From positions 1-64,000 of the forward strand of contig CAVQWX010000005.1 in the NCBI GenBank assembly GCA_963717765.1: DNA of 64,000 nucleotides. Direction: 5' to 3'. This document shows, piece after piece, positions 1 through 8,703 of the stretch. This DNA comes from JACDER01 sp963717765 (lineage in GTDB: Bacteria > Actinomycetota > Thermoleophilia > Gaiellales > Gaiellaceae). Positions within the stretch are counted from its first letter, which is position 1. Each line of letters begins with the position of its first letter. The translations under genes and the position numbers were made by a program. The notes under the pieces were generated by a model that worked only from the letters and a program-made list of their open reading frames with translations, was not told where the DNA came from and did no database searches.

Positions 1-1
1 G

Positions 2-372
2 GGTCTCGCAGGGTATTGGCCGAGCCAGAGCGGCGAGTGGGCGGACGTCATCAACCCCATGCCGAAGTTCGTCGCGTCCCGAACGCTTGGAGAGCCGCTC
101 CAGTGGAATGCCGCGCTCATCGCCGGAGACGCCGTCGAAGGCGTCGCCGAGCTGAAGAAACGCACAGGCGATCTGGCTCTGGTCGGCTGCGGCGAGCTTG
201 CCCGCGTGCTCATGGAGAGCCAGCTCATCGACGAGCTCTGGCTCTGGATGCACCCGGCCGTGTGGGGCGAGGGTGACCGCCCGTTCCACGGGGGGCCCGG
301 GCCGACCTCGAGCTCGTCGGCTCGGAGCGGTTCGACTCGGGCGTCACGCTTCAGCGCTACCGCACAGCCTGA
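2..372 (+). CDS. Dihydrofolate-reductase-like (RibD C-terminal family) protein, 5'-truncated by window edge, frameshifted
   Basis: The C-terminal part of a DHFR/RibD_C-fold reductase enters from upstream of the window. Readable segments include GYWPSQSGEWADVINPMPK and LALVGCGELARVLMESQLI, typical of the NADPH-dependent DHFR-like family. Coding runs in frame 2 to about 292, then the conserved tail (LELVGSERFDSGVTLQRY) continues in frame 1 to TGA at 370-372. The break lies in a run of six G at 290-295; one more G would restore the frame. This may be a sequencing or assembly slip or a true mutation. The family is recognised; the substrate is unknown. Confidence 0.75.
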
Positions 373-400
373 GCTGAGCGAGGTCCGGCGGCCCGCCTTC

Positions 401-901
401 CTACATCGCCGCGGCCACGCGTCTTGCAGCGTCCGCGAGCTCCTCGTCGGTCACGTTCGGCAGGACGTCCTCCCAGAGCGGCAGCATCATCCCCGACGCC
501 TCGATCATGCCGAGCGGGCGTGGGATGAACCAGACGTGAAAATGCGCGCCGCCGTCGCCCCAGCGGTAGAGGTGAACGCGCGCGACGTCGTCGAGGGACA
601 GGATGGCTCGCTCGACGCGTGCCGCCACGCGGCCGAAGTCGGCCGCAAGATCGTCCGGGAGATCCATGAACGAGTCGACGTGCACGCGGCTGGCCAACCA
701 GACCGAGCCGGGCAGACTGCCGCCGACAGGTGGGTGGAGCGTCCAGTTCTCGTCCGACCACACGGCATTTGTCGCCTTCATGGTGCAAATGCCGCAGGGC
801 GGGCCGCCCGGCTCGCCTCGTCGCGGAGGCTCCGGGATCTGGCGCTCGCCCGGCTCACGTGGAACGAGCGGCTCTGCGTAGGGAAGCGTCATCGTCGTCA
901 T
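401..901 (-). CDS. HIT-like protein
   Basis: A 166-aa protein resembling the histidine-triad (HIT) nucleotide hydrolase/transferase superfamily. Residues 116-126 read WGDGGAHFHVW, with H120 and H122 in the position of the HIT catalytic motif. A CGIC pair at 36-39 could bind zinc. The ATG at 899-901 is preceded by GAAAGGAG at good spacing and overlaps the upstream TetR stop (ATGA), so the two genes are translationally coupled. The open frame extends further upstream but there it only shadows the TetR gene. The substrate is unknown. Confidence 0.72.
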   Translation of the reverse strand: MTTMTLPYAEPLVPREPGERQIPEPPRRGEPGGPPCGICTMKATNAVWSDENWTLHPPVGGSLPGSVWLASRVHVDSFMDLPDDLAADFGRVAARVERAILSLDDVARVHLYRWGDGGAHFHVWFIPRPLGMIEASGMMLPLWEDVLPNVTDEELADAARRVAAAM

Positions 902-1488
902 TTCGACTCCTTTCTCTTGGCTATCCCGCACACGACGAGATCGACGATCCGTTCGCGCGCGACGTCGGCCGGCCACTCGTGGCGGCCGCGCAGATGGACA
1001 TACGGCCAGGCGACGGTGTTGAACGCGAGGTCGGCGGCCGCGACCGGATCCTCGAGCGGGGGAAGCGAGCCGTCTGCGGCACCCTCGCGCAAGAACAGAA
1101 TGAAGGGATGGAGGTAGTCCGGAGGCGTCCCCGGCGCCGTCTCCTGGTGGAACGCCTCGTCGGTCGCCAACATCAGCGTGAGGTGTCGGTCCAGAAGGTC
1201 GCACAGAGCTTCGAGCCCACGGACGAACCGCTCGCGGCCGGTGCCGCCCGAGGTGAGGACGGGGTACATCGACGAGCGGAAGTCCTCCGCGAGCTCGCTG
1301 ACGAGGGCGCGAACGAGTACGTCGCGTGTGAGCCCCTGCCGCCACAGGGTCGAGCGAGCGAGACCGGAGACCTCGGCCACGCGCTCGAGCGTCAGCCCAG
1401 CAAAGCCGCGCTCGCGCAGGACCTCGATCGTGGCGCGCCGGAGCTCGTCGCTCACCTTCGGCCCCTGCTCCACTGCTGTATCGTTCAT
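898..1488 (-). CDS. TetR-family transcriptional regulator
   Basis: A 196-aa protein with an N-terminal TetR helix-turn-helix at roughly residues 14-58 (recognition region VAEVSGLARSTLWRQ) followed by a helical ligand-binding half. It is the first gene of a two-gene unit with the HIT-like gene (ATGA overlap) and is transcribed divergently from the chromate transporter, with only 20 bp between the start codons. It probably regulates itself and the neighbouring transporter; the ligand is unknown. Confidence 0.85.
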   Translation of the reverse strand: MNDTAVEQGPKVSDELRRATIEVLRERGFAGLTLERVAEVSGLARSTLWRQGLTRDVLVRALVSELAEDFRSSMYPVLTSGGTGRERFVRGLEALCDLLDRHLTLMLATDEAFHQETAPGTPPDYLHPFILFLREGAADGSLPPLEDPVAAADLAFNTVAWPYVHLRGRHEWPADVARERIVDLVVCGIAKRKESK

Positions 1489-1508
1489 GCATCACTATTG
1501 TTGCACAT

Positions 1509-2642
1509 ATGAATCAGTCCCGCCAGATACCGCTGTCGACGCTACTCCGCGAGTGGGGCCGGATCGGCTGCATCGGCTTCGGCGGGCCGCCGACGCACAT
1601 CGCCCTGCTCCGGGAACTCTGCGTTCGCCGCCGCCGCTGGATGGACGAGGAGGACTTCGAGCACGCCATCGCCGCGTGCAACCTGCTTCCCGGCCCGGCC
1701 TCGACGCAACTCGCCATCTACTGCGCCTGGCGGCTTCGCGGACGGAGCGGCGCGCTCGTCGGCGGCCTCGGCTTCATCGTCCCCGGCCTGGCGCTGATCA
1801 TCGCGCTCGCCGCTCTCTTCCTCGCGACGGCGCCTCCACACTGGGTGCTCGGCGCCGGCGCGGGCGCCGGGGCCGCCATCGCCGCCGTCGCCGTCAGCGC
1901 CGGGTGGTCGCTCGTCCCGGCCAGCTGGGCGCAAGCGCCCGGCCGGCGGGCGCGGTGGCTCCTCTACCTGCTCGCCGGCGCAGCGGCGGCCGCGACGGTC
2001 GGTCCCTGGCTCGTCCTGGTGCTGCTCGCCTGTGGCTTCGTCGAGCTCATCCTGCAGCGGGCACTCCGCCTGCCCCGTCTGATCGCCGCCGTGCCGATCG
2101 CCGCAGTCGGCGGTCTTCCGGCCCTCACCTGGGTCGCGTTCAAGGTCGGCGCGTTGTCGTACGGAGGCGGATTCGTGATCGTCCCGCTCATGCAGAACGA
2201 CGCCGTCTCGCGCCATCACTGGATGACCGCGGGACAGTTCCTGAACGGGGTCGCGCTCGGCCAGGTGACGCCGGGGCCCGTGGTGCACACGGTCGCCGTG
2301 GTGGGCTATGCGGCGGCCGGCGTCGGCGGCGCGCTCCTCGCCGCCCTCGTCGCCTTCTCGCCCTCGTTCGCCTTCGTGCTCATCGGTGGCCGACGGTTCG
2401 ACGCGATCCGCAACGACGCACGTGCACGTTCGTTCCTCGCCGGGGCGGGCCCGGCCGCGATCGGCGCGATCCTCGGGTCGGCGATCCCGCTCGCGCGCGC
2501 CCTGGAAGAGCCGTGGCAGTTCGGCGTGCTCGGCGCCGCGGCGATCGCCCTGCTGCTGCTGCGGCGCGGTGTTGTCGTGACCCTCCTCCTGGCGGGCGCG
2601 GCGGGCGCGATCGTCGCGCTTCTCGGCGTCGGGCTCCCGTGA
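1509..2642 (+). CDS. chrA: Chromate transporter, ChrA family
   Basis: A 377-aa integral membrane protein with two CHR domains. The N-terminal half carries WGRIGCIGFGGPPTHIALL and NLLPGPASTQLA; the C-terminal half repeats the pattern with ALSYGGGFVIVPLM and NGVALGQVTPGPVVHT. Length and arrangement fit a bidomain ChrA, which exports chromate in characterised members. The start at 1509 is only 20 bp from the divergent TetR start and no Shine-Dalgarno sequence is visible, so the mRNA may be leaderless. Chromate specificity is inferred from the family. Confidence 0.9.
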   Translation: MNQSRQIPLSTLLREWGRIGCIGFGGPPTHIALLRELCVRRRRWMDEEDFEHAIAACNLLPGPASTQLAIYCAWRLRGRSGALVGGLGFIVPGLALIIALAALFLATAPPHWVLGAGAGAGAAIAAVAVSAGWSLVPASWAQAPGRRARWLLYLLAGAAAAATVGPWLVLVLLACGFVELILQRALRLPRLIAAVPIAAVGGLPALTWVAFKVGALSYGGGFVIVPLMQNDAVSRHHWMTAGQFLNGVALGQVTPGPVVHTVAVVGYAAAGVGGALLAALVAFSPSFAFVLIGGRRFDAIRNDARARSFLAGAGPAAIGAILGSAIPLARALEEPWQFGVLGAAAIALLLLRRGVVVTLLLAGAAGAIVALLGVGLP

Positions 2643-2645
2643 GAG

Positions 2646-4547
2646 CTACAGCTCTATTCGCGACCCCATGATCACGGTCTGGTCGCGCGGCAGGCGGAAA
2701 TCTTCCGCGGCGTCCGCCGTGATCTTCGAGATCGCCAGGAACAGATCCTTACGCCAGCGGCTCATCCCCGGATGGTCGCCGCGCGCGAGCTCCAGCGTCG
2801 AGAGGAAGTACGAAAGGTCGTCGGGCTCGAAGGGCCGCTCGAGGGCGGCCTGCTCGATCAGCGGGATCATGTCCGGGATGTTCGGCTCGTCCAGGTAGCC
2901 GAGCCGCGCGCGGACGAAGCTGATCCCGTCGTCGCGAGAGCCGAGGTCGCTCACCTTGATCCGCTGCGCGGGTGCGACGTGCGGGACGGGCTTCGTCTCG
3001 AGCGCAAGGATGAGCGTGCTCTCGGGCAGGACCTTGTTGTGCTTCACGGTCGCCCGCATCGCGAGCGGCGTCGTCCCGTCCGCGCGGTTGAGGAAGATCC
3101 CGGTGCCGGGGACGCGGAGGAGCGGCGGATCCATGGCATGGAGGTTGTCGACGAAGGCCCGGAGCGGCCCCTCCTCCTCCTCGCGCGCCTGAGTGACGAG
3201 CTCCCGCCCTTTTTGCCAGGTGGTGAGGACGGTGAAGAAGAGGAGCGCGACCGCGATCGGCAGCCAGGCGCCGTGCGTGAACTTGGTCAGGTTCGCGGCG
3301 AAGAACAAGAGGTCGACCGTCAGCAGGAAAGCAGCGCCGGGGATGAGGATCCAGAGCGGCGTGTTCCAGTGCCGGCGCGCGATGTAGAAGAAGAGCAGGG
3401 TCGTGATCGTGATCGTCCCCGTCACCGCCATCCCGTACGCGTAGCCGAGCCGGGACGAGGTGCGGAAGGTGAAGACCAGCACGACGACCGCGATCATCAG
3501 CGCCCAGTTGACCCAGGGGACGTAGATCTGCCCGATCCGCTCGGCCGACGTGTGGATGATCCGAAGCCGCGGCAGGTAGCCGAGGCGGGACGCCTGGCTG
3601 ACTAGGGAGAACGTCCCCGTGATCACCGCCTGCGACGCGATCACCGTCGCAGCCGCCGCCAGGAACACCAGCGGCAGCTGGGCCCAGCCGGGCGCCAGCA
3701 GGAAGAAGGGGCTCCTGATGTTTGCGTGATTCCCGAGGATGAGGGCGCCCTGGCCCATGTAGTTGAGGATGCAGGCCGGAAAGACGATCACGAGCCACGC
3801 GCGCGTGATCGGCCGGCGGCCGAAATGGCCCAGGTCGGCGTAGAGGGCCTCCGCGCCCGTCACCGCGAGGACCACAGAGGCGAGCGAGAAGAACGCCGTG
3901 CCAGGATGGTCGACCCAGAACCGGATCGCGTACGAGGGCGAGAGCGCCTTCAGCATCTCCGGGTGGTGCGTGACGCCGCGCACGCCGAACGCGCCGATTA
4001 CGAAGAACCAGAAGGCCATCACCGGCCCGAACACACGCCCGACCGTCCCCGTCCCCAGCCGCTGCAGCAGGAAGAGGACGACGATGATGACCACCGTGAT
4101 CGGGATCACGAAATCGCTCACGGAGGGCGCGGAGACCTTGACTCCCTCGATCGCGGACAGGACGGAGATCGCGGGGGTGATCATCGAGTCGCCGAAGAAG
4201 AGCGCCGCCCCGAGCACGCCGAGCAGCGCGAGCGTGAGCTTGACGCGCCGGCCGCCGCGGATCCCCCTCCGCCGGATCAGCGTGATGAGCGCCATGATGC
4301 CGCCCTCGCCGTCGTTGTCAGCGCGCATGACGAGCAGGACGTAGGTGACGGTGACGATGATCGTCACCGCCCAGAAGATCAGCGAGACCACTCCGAAGAT
4401 CGAGTCCCGCGTGGCAGCGATGGGGTGCGGGTCGTGCGGGTTGAAGAGCGTCTGGACGGTGTAGAGCGGGCTCGTCCCGATGTCGCCGAAGACGATGCCG
4501 AGCGCGCCGAGCGCGAGTGCGGTGCGGGCGGTGACGCCGCGGGTCAC
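2646..4547 (-). CDS. kup: Low-affinity potassium transporter, KUP/HAK/KT family
   Basis: A 633-aa protein with about 12 membrane spans in the first two thirds and a soluble C-terminal domain. The N-terminal signature LGALGIVFGDIGTSPLYTVQ is diagnostic of Kup proteins, and DNDGEGGIMAL follows at the usual place. The length matches the family. Kup takes up K+ with protons. It starts with GTG at 4547 and is convergent with chrA, with 3 bp between the stop codons. It is transcribed alone. Confidence 0.95.
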   Translation of the reverse strand: MTRGVTARTALALGALGIVFGDIGTSPLYTVQTLFNPHDPHPIAATRDSIFGVVSLIFWAVTIIVTVTYVLLVMRADNDGEGGIMALITLIRRRGIRGGRRVKLTLALLGVLGAALFFGDSMITPAISVLSAIEGVKVSAPSVSDFVIPITVVIIVVLFLLQRLGTGTVGRVFGPVMAFWFFVIGAFGVRGVTHHPEMLKALSPSYAIRFWVDHPGTAFFSLASVVLAVTGAEALYADLGHFGRRPITRAWLVIVFPACILNYMGQGALILGNHANIRSPFFLLAPGWAQLPLVFLAAAATVIASQAVITGTFSLVSQASRLGYLPRLRIIHTSAERIGQIYVPWVNWALMIAVVVLVFTFRTSSRLGYAYGMAVTGTITITTLLFFYIARRHWNTPLWILIPGAAFLLTVDLLFFAANLTKFTHGAWLPIAVALLFFTVLTTWQKGRELVTQAREEEEGPLRAFVDNLHAMDPPLLRVPGTGIFLNRADGTTPLAMRATVKHNKVLPESTLILALETKPVPHVAPAQRIKVSDLGSRDDGISFVRARLGYLDEPNIPDMIPLIEQAALERPFEPDDLSYFLSTLELARGDHPGMSRWRKDLFLAISKITADAAEDFRLPRDQTVIMGSRIEL

Positions 4548-4620
4548 GCGCCGACCCTAAGGGGTTTCGCGGCCGGTCGAACGAGCAGAAAGCGCGTGAC
4601 CACGATCGAAGGAGAAACCA

Positions 4621-5112
4621 ATGGCGGAACTGACAACCCTGGAGTCGAAGCTGGGCGAGGTCGTAGGCCTCGCGATGGCGGCCCAGGAAGCGACGCAGAA
4701 GGTGATGAAGCTGCCTGAGCTCGAGGAGGACCTCGCACAGAAGCTCGAGCGCATGCACGAGGAGGCGGCAGAGGCCGAGCGCCGCGGCACCGAGCTCGCC
4801 GGGCAGTACGAAGGAAAGAAGACCGCGATCCTCGAGGAGGCTCGCGAGACCAAGAGCAAGGCGAAGGAGATGCTCACGACCTACCTCGACGAGCAGTCGG
4901 ACGCGCTCGACGGCTTCGAGTTCCTGACGATGGCCGAAGCCGGCGAGGTCGGCCACTGGTCGGTGCTCGAGACACTGAACGAGCGGGCGCGCGACGCCTC
5001 GATCGGTGAGTTCGTCCGATGGGGCCTACCTATCCAGCAACGGCACTTCCAGGACGTCCAGCTGGCCTCCACGCAGCTCGCATCCGAGAAAGACCCACAG
5101 GAGGTGGAGTGA
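4621..5112 (+). CDS. Conserved helical protein of unknown function
   Basis: A 163-aa acidic, highly helical protein. Residues 25-90 are rich in E, K, A and L (EDLAQKLERMHEEAAEAER), suggesting a coiled coil or helical bundle such as the ferritin-like DUF892 type, but no metal-binding pattern is clear. A strong ribosome-binding site (GAAGGAGAAACC) precedes the ATG. It is divergent from kup and followed by a strong hairpin. No function is assigned. Confidence 0.75.
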   Translation: MAELTTLESKLGEVVGLAMAAQEATQKVMKLPELEEDLAQKLERMHEEAAEAERRGTELAGQYEGKKTAILEEARETKSKAKEMLTTYLDEQSDALDGFEFLTMAEAGEVGHWSVLETLNERARDASIGEFVRWGLPIQQRHFQDVQLASTQLASEKDPQEVE

Positions 5113-5184
5113 GGGTGGCGAGCATCCTGGTCGCGCTCGTCAGCCGCTGGCACGGCGACGACCGCCACCGCCTGCAACGCGCCT

Positions 5185-5376
5185 AGCTTCCCCAAGCGGG
5201 AGGGCTGCCCGCACTGGGCAGCCCTCCGCCCGTTGGCCGACCCCGAGGGTTTGGCCCGGTTCGAGCAGTTCGTCGTCGAGGTCGCCGCGCTGGACGAGCT
5301 CGACCCGACCTCGCTGACCGCCGTCGCAGCAGAGCACGGCATCGAGATCCCCGGCCCCCCCGGGATGCTGCCCTAG
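5185..5376 (+). pseudogene. Short coding remnant, possibly the C-terminus of a cupin-like or similar protein
   Basis: Frame 1 reads protein-like sequence (RFEQFVVEVAALDELDPTS then AAEHGIEIPGPPGMLP) ending in TAG at 5374. No ATG or GTG with a ribosome-binding site opens it; the only candidate is TTG at 5233, giving 47 aa. The 5' part overlaps a 12-bp hairpin. I read it as a truncated gene tail, or a very small gene with a poor start. The cupin link is only a resemblance. Confidence 0.3.
5199..5227 (+). terminator. Strong hairpin downstream of the 163-aa gene
   Basis: GGAGGGCTGCCC (5199-5210), loop GCACT, GGGCAGCCCTCC (5216-5227): a perfect 12-bp GC-rich stem. No U-tract follows, so this could be an intrinsic terminator of high-GC type or an mRNA-stabilising element. 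Confidence 0.55.
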
Positions 5377-5419
5377 TCGTCCCGGCGTCTCGGCCCGGCC
5401 GGTGGGAGAATCGCCGTGT

Positions 5420-7348
5420 ATGCGCTGGTCACGGCTCGTTCTTCTGCTGGCCGGAGCCGGGGTGCTGGCTGCGCTCGTCCTGGCGCCGCCGAGCCGCGCC
5501 GGCCTCTCCGACCAGGCGGCGCTCGCGGCACGCTTCGCACCCGTCGTCCGGCTCGTGGCGCAGACCGAGGCGTGCGGGCCGGGAGAGCCGTATCGGCCGC
5601 TCGACGTCAACCTTCTGTTCGGCGAGCCGACGGTGGCATTGCGCGGGCCCTGGAGACCTCCGGACCTGGTGACGATCGCGCCCACCGCCGGGGATCTCGT
5701 CGGTCGCTTCGAGTACCACCTCGACTTTCCCGGCGACGCGCTCGACCCTGGCTGCAGCTACGAGCGCTGGGAGCGCTGGCTCACGAGGGAGGGAGGCAGC
5801 CCGACGGTGTACGCGCACGTCGCGCGTGACCCCGGATACCCCGGGAAGATCGCCCTGCAGTACTGGTTCTTCTACGTCTTCAACGACTTCAACAACCTGC
5901 ACGAGGGCGACTGGGAGATGATCCAGCTCGACTTCGACGCCTCGAGCGCACGCGAGGCGTTGAAGCAGGATCCGGTCGCAGTCGGCTACAGCTCGCACGA
6001 AGGCGCCGAGCGAGCGGAGTGGGGCGACGACAAGCTCGAGATCGTCGACGGCACCCATCCCGTCGTCTACCCGGCGGCCGGCTCACATGCGAACAAGTAC
6101 ACGCCGGCGCTGTACCTGGGCAGCTCGGCCGACGCCGGCGTCGGCTGCGACGACACGCGCGGCCCCCACATCCAGATCCTTCCCATCGTGAAGACGATCC
6201 CCGGTAACACGGCGGCCGCGCAGCGGACCTTCCCGTGGATCGCCTTCCAGGGTCGGTGGGGCGAGCTCCAGCCCGCCTTCTTCAACGGGCCGACCGGCCC
6301 CAATCTGAAGACGCAGTGGACGGAACCGATCAAGTGGTCGCAAGGCTGGCGCTCGCGGAGCTACGCCGTCCCCACCGGAGGCTTGTTCGGGACAGGCGCA
6401 ACTGATTTCTTCTGCGGCGCCGTCGCGATCGGCTCGAGGGGTCTGATCCAGCTGCTTCGGAATCCCGGTGCGACGCTCATCGTCCTTGGAGCGCTGCTGG
6501 CGATCGCGCTTTTCGCGGCGACGCGCACCGAGTGGCGCCCCTCCGCTCCCCTGCGAATCGCGCGCCGCCGTCGCTGGGGGCAGATTCTCACCGCCGCAGG
6601 ACGCATGTACGTCGCCAAGTGGCCGCTGTTTCTCGGGATCGGCCTGCTGTTCATCCCGCTCGGAGTCGTCGTCTCGTTACTCGAGGCTCTCGTGCTCGGA
6701 GGCTTCGGCCTGCTCGGCGTCGACACGACCGGAGAGTCGGCCGGAGCCCTTGCTCTATTGGTCGTCGCCATCGGGGCGATCCTGACCTTGCTCGGAATCA
6801 CGCTCGTCCAGGCCGCAACAGCCCGAGCCCTCGTCGAGATCGATCAGGGTCACCGGGTAGGCCCCGTGCGCGCCTACCGCTTCGCGTTCGCGAAGCTGCG
6901 CCCGCTCACCGGCGGCCTTGCCGTCGCAGTCGCAATTGTCGTACCGCTCACCGTCACGGCGGTCCTCATTCCCGTTGCGGTCTGGCTCGCGGTGCGCTGG
7001 GCACTCCTGGCCCAGGCCGTGGAGCTCGAGGATCGCTCCGGGCTCGACGCGCTTCGCCGCAGCACCGAGCTCGTGCGGGGCCGCTGGTTGCGCGTCGCGT
7101 CACTGGTCGGCGCCGGCGCCGCGCTCGTTTTCATCGCGGGCCCGTTGCTCGGTACGCTGCTGATCCTTGGAACAGATGCTCCGCTTCCCCTGCTCAACGT
7201 GGTCGCGGGCGTCGTGTATGCGCTGGCCATGCCGTTCGTCGCTCTGACCACGACGTACGTCTACCTCGACGCACGGGTTCGCGCCGAGCTCGAGCCGTAT
7301 GACCGGCGGGCCGAGCTGCCTCCGGAAGTCGATCTCGTCACCGGTTAG
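5420..7348 (+). CDS. Vps62-like secreted/membrane protein
   Basis: A 642-aa protein. A signal peptide (WSRLVLLLAGAGVLAALVL) is followed by an extracytoplasmic region of about 330 residues with FYVFNDFNNLHEGDWEMIQ, the motif of Vps62/DUF946-like proteins. The C-terminal third has several membrane spans including a glycerophosphodiester-type bundle-like region (TELVRGRWLRVASLVG). ATG at 5420 is preferred over GTG at 5402 because GGTGGGAG lies about 10 bases upstream and it begins the signal peptide cleanly. The function is unknown. A second, internally deleted copy lies at 46760-47071. Confidence 0.7.
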   Translation: MRWSRLVLLLAGAGVLAALVLAPPSRAGLSDQAALAARFAPVVRLVAQTEACGPGEPYRPLDVNLLFGEPTVALRGPWRPPDLVTIAPTAGDLVGRFEYHLDFPGDALDPGCSYERWERWLTREGGSPTVYAHVARDPGYPGKIALQYWFFYVFNDFNNLHEGDWEMIQLDFDASSAREALKQDPVAVGYSSHEGAERAEWGDDKLEIVDGTHPVVYPAAGSHANKYTPALYLGSSADAGVGCDDTRGPHIQILPIVKTIPGNTAAAQRTFPWIAFQGRWGELQPAFFNGPTGPNLKTQWTEPIKWSQGWRSRSYAVPTGGLFGTGATDFFCGAVAIGSRGLIQLLRNPGATLIVLGALLAIALFAATRTEWRPSAPLRIARRRRWGQILTAAGRMYVAKWPLFLGIGLLFIPLGVVVSLLEALVLGGFGLLGVDTTGESAGALALLVVAIGAILTLLGITLVQAATARALVEIDQGHRVGPVRAYRFAFAKLRPLTGGLAVAVAIVVPLTVTAVLIPVAVWLAVRWALLAQAVELEDRSGLDALRRSTELVRGRWLRVASLVGAGAALVFIAGPLLGTLLILGTDAPLPLLNVVAGVVYALAMPFVALTTTYVYLDARVRAELEPYDRRAELPPEVDLVTG

Positions 7349-7551
7349 GCGTGGAGTCACGCGGATTCGGCTCTGCCGGGAGCGAGATCCACACGTCCGC
7401 CCCGCGACGTGCGCGCTTCCGCCATGGCCTCGCCTGCTCCAGCCTCAGACGGTCACCGCGCAGGACAAGGCCGTCCGGGACGGCGACGTCGAGCCCACGC
7501 TCGGCTTCGAGAGGCTGATGTCTTTCAAGCGGGGGCGTAGACTCTGAAGAG

Positions 7552-8703
7552 ATGGACTTCGAGACGAGAGCGATTCACGAGGGTCAGGAGCCCGATCCGG
7601 CGACGGGCGCGGTCATCGTGCCGATCTACCAGACCTCGACCTACGTGCAAGAGGCGGTCGGGGAGCACAAGGGCTACGACTACTCGCGCGTCGCCAACCC
7701 GACCCGCACGGCGCTGCAGATCTGCCTCGCCTCGCTCGAGGGCGCCGAGCACGGGATCGCCTTCGGCTCGGGCATCGCCGCGACCACGACCGCGATGCAC
7801 CTGGTCAATCCCGGCGACCGCATCGTCTGCGTCAACGACGTCTACGGCGGCGTCTACCGGATGTTCTCCCAGGTCTACGCGCCCAAGGGCTACGAGTTCG
7901 AGTTCCTCTCCGCTGACGAGATCAACACGAACTTCCGCGAGCACCTCGACGAGCGCACGCGGCTCGTCTGGCTCGAGAGCCCCACGAACCCGCTGCTGAA
8001 CGTGATCGACATCCGCGCCGCCGCCGAGGCCGCGCACGAGGTCGGCGCGGTGGTGTGCGTGGACAACACGTTCGCCTCGCCGTACCTGCAGCAGCCGCTC
8101 TCGCTCGGCGCCGACATCGTCATGCACTCGGCGACGAAGTACCTGGCCGGCCACTCCGACACGGTTGCCGGCTTCCTCGCGACCAACGACCCGACGATCG
8201 CCGAGCGCCTCTATTTCCTGCAGAAGTCGCTCGGCGCCATCCCCGGCCCGTTCGACTGCTGGCTCGTGCTGCGCGGGATCAAGACGCTCGCCGTCCGTAT
8301 GCGCCAGCACTGTGAGAACGCGCGCCGCGTTGCTGCCTTCCTCGAGTCGCACCAGCATGTCGAGCGCGTCCTCTACCCCGGCTTGCCGACGCATCCCGGC
8401 CACGAGATCGCCGCGCGGCAGATGCGGGACTTCGGCGGGATGATCTCCTTCCTCGCGGCGTCCGAAGAGGAGGCCGTGGAATTGGTCGCGCGCACGTCGC
8501 TGTGGAAGCTGGCCGAGAGCCTCGGCGGCGTCGAGAGCCTGATCGAGCATCCGGCGCGCATGACGCACGCGTCCACTGCGGACGCACCGTTCGCGGCCCC
8601 GCGTAACCTCGTGCGGCTGTCCGTCGGGATCGAGTCGGTGGACGACCTGATCGCCGACCTCGAGACCGCGCTGGTTCGCTCCGCCGCGGCCGCCGGCGCC
8701 TAG
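7552..8703 (+). CDS. metB: Cystathionine gamma-synthase / gamma-lyase, PLP-dependent
   Basis: A 383-aa Cys/Met-metabolism PLP enzyme of normal length. Conserved segments include YSRVANPTRTALQ, FGSGIAATTTAMHLV, VWLESPTNPLLNV and the PLP-lysine region MHSATKYLAGHSD. Members make cystathionine from an O-acylhomoserine and cysteine (MetB) or cleave cystathionine (MccB/CGL); the sequence alone does not separate these. It is convergent with the downstream reductase gene with a 4-bp overlap of stop codons. Confidence 0.88.
   Translation: MDFETRAIHEGQEPDPATGAVIVPIYQTSTYVQEAVGEHKGYDYSRVANPTRTALQICLASLEGAEHGIAFGSGIAATTTAMHLVNPGDRIVCVNDVYGGVYRMFSQVYAPKGYEFEFLSADEINTNFREHLDERTRLVWLESPTNPLLNVIDIRAAAEAAHEVGAVVCVDNTFASPYLQQPLSLGADIVMHSATKYLAGHSDTVAGFLATNDPTIAERLYFLQKSLGAIPGPFDCWLVLRGIKTLAVRMRQHCENARRVAAFLESHQHVERVLYPGLPTHPGHEIAARQMRDFGGMISFLAASEEEAVELVARTSLWKLAESLGGVESLIEHPARMTHASTADAPFAAPRNLVRLSVGIESVDDLIADLETALVRSAAAAGA

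Noticed and set aside
3726..4718. 330-codon frame on the plus strand opposite kup
   Set aside because: Composition is charged and Arg/Asp-rich, a typical antisense shadow of a GC-rich membrane protein gene; kup is clearly real.
7349..7551. Minus-strand frame without a start (VRGDRLRLE-like region read as RGDRLRLEQARPW)
   Set aside because: Reads somewhat like a protein tail but has no start codon and runs into metB antisense; could be a remnant, not supportable.
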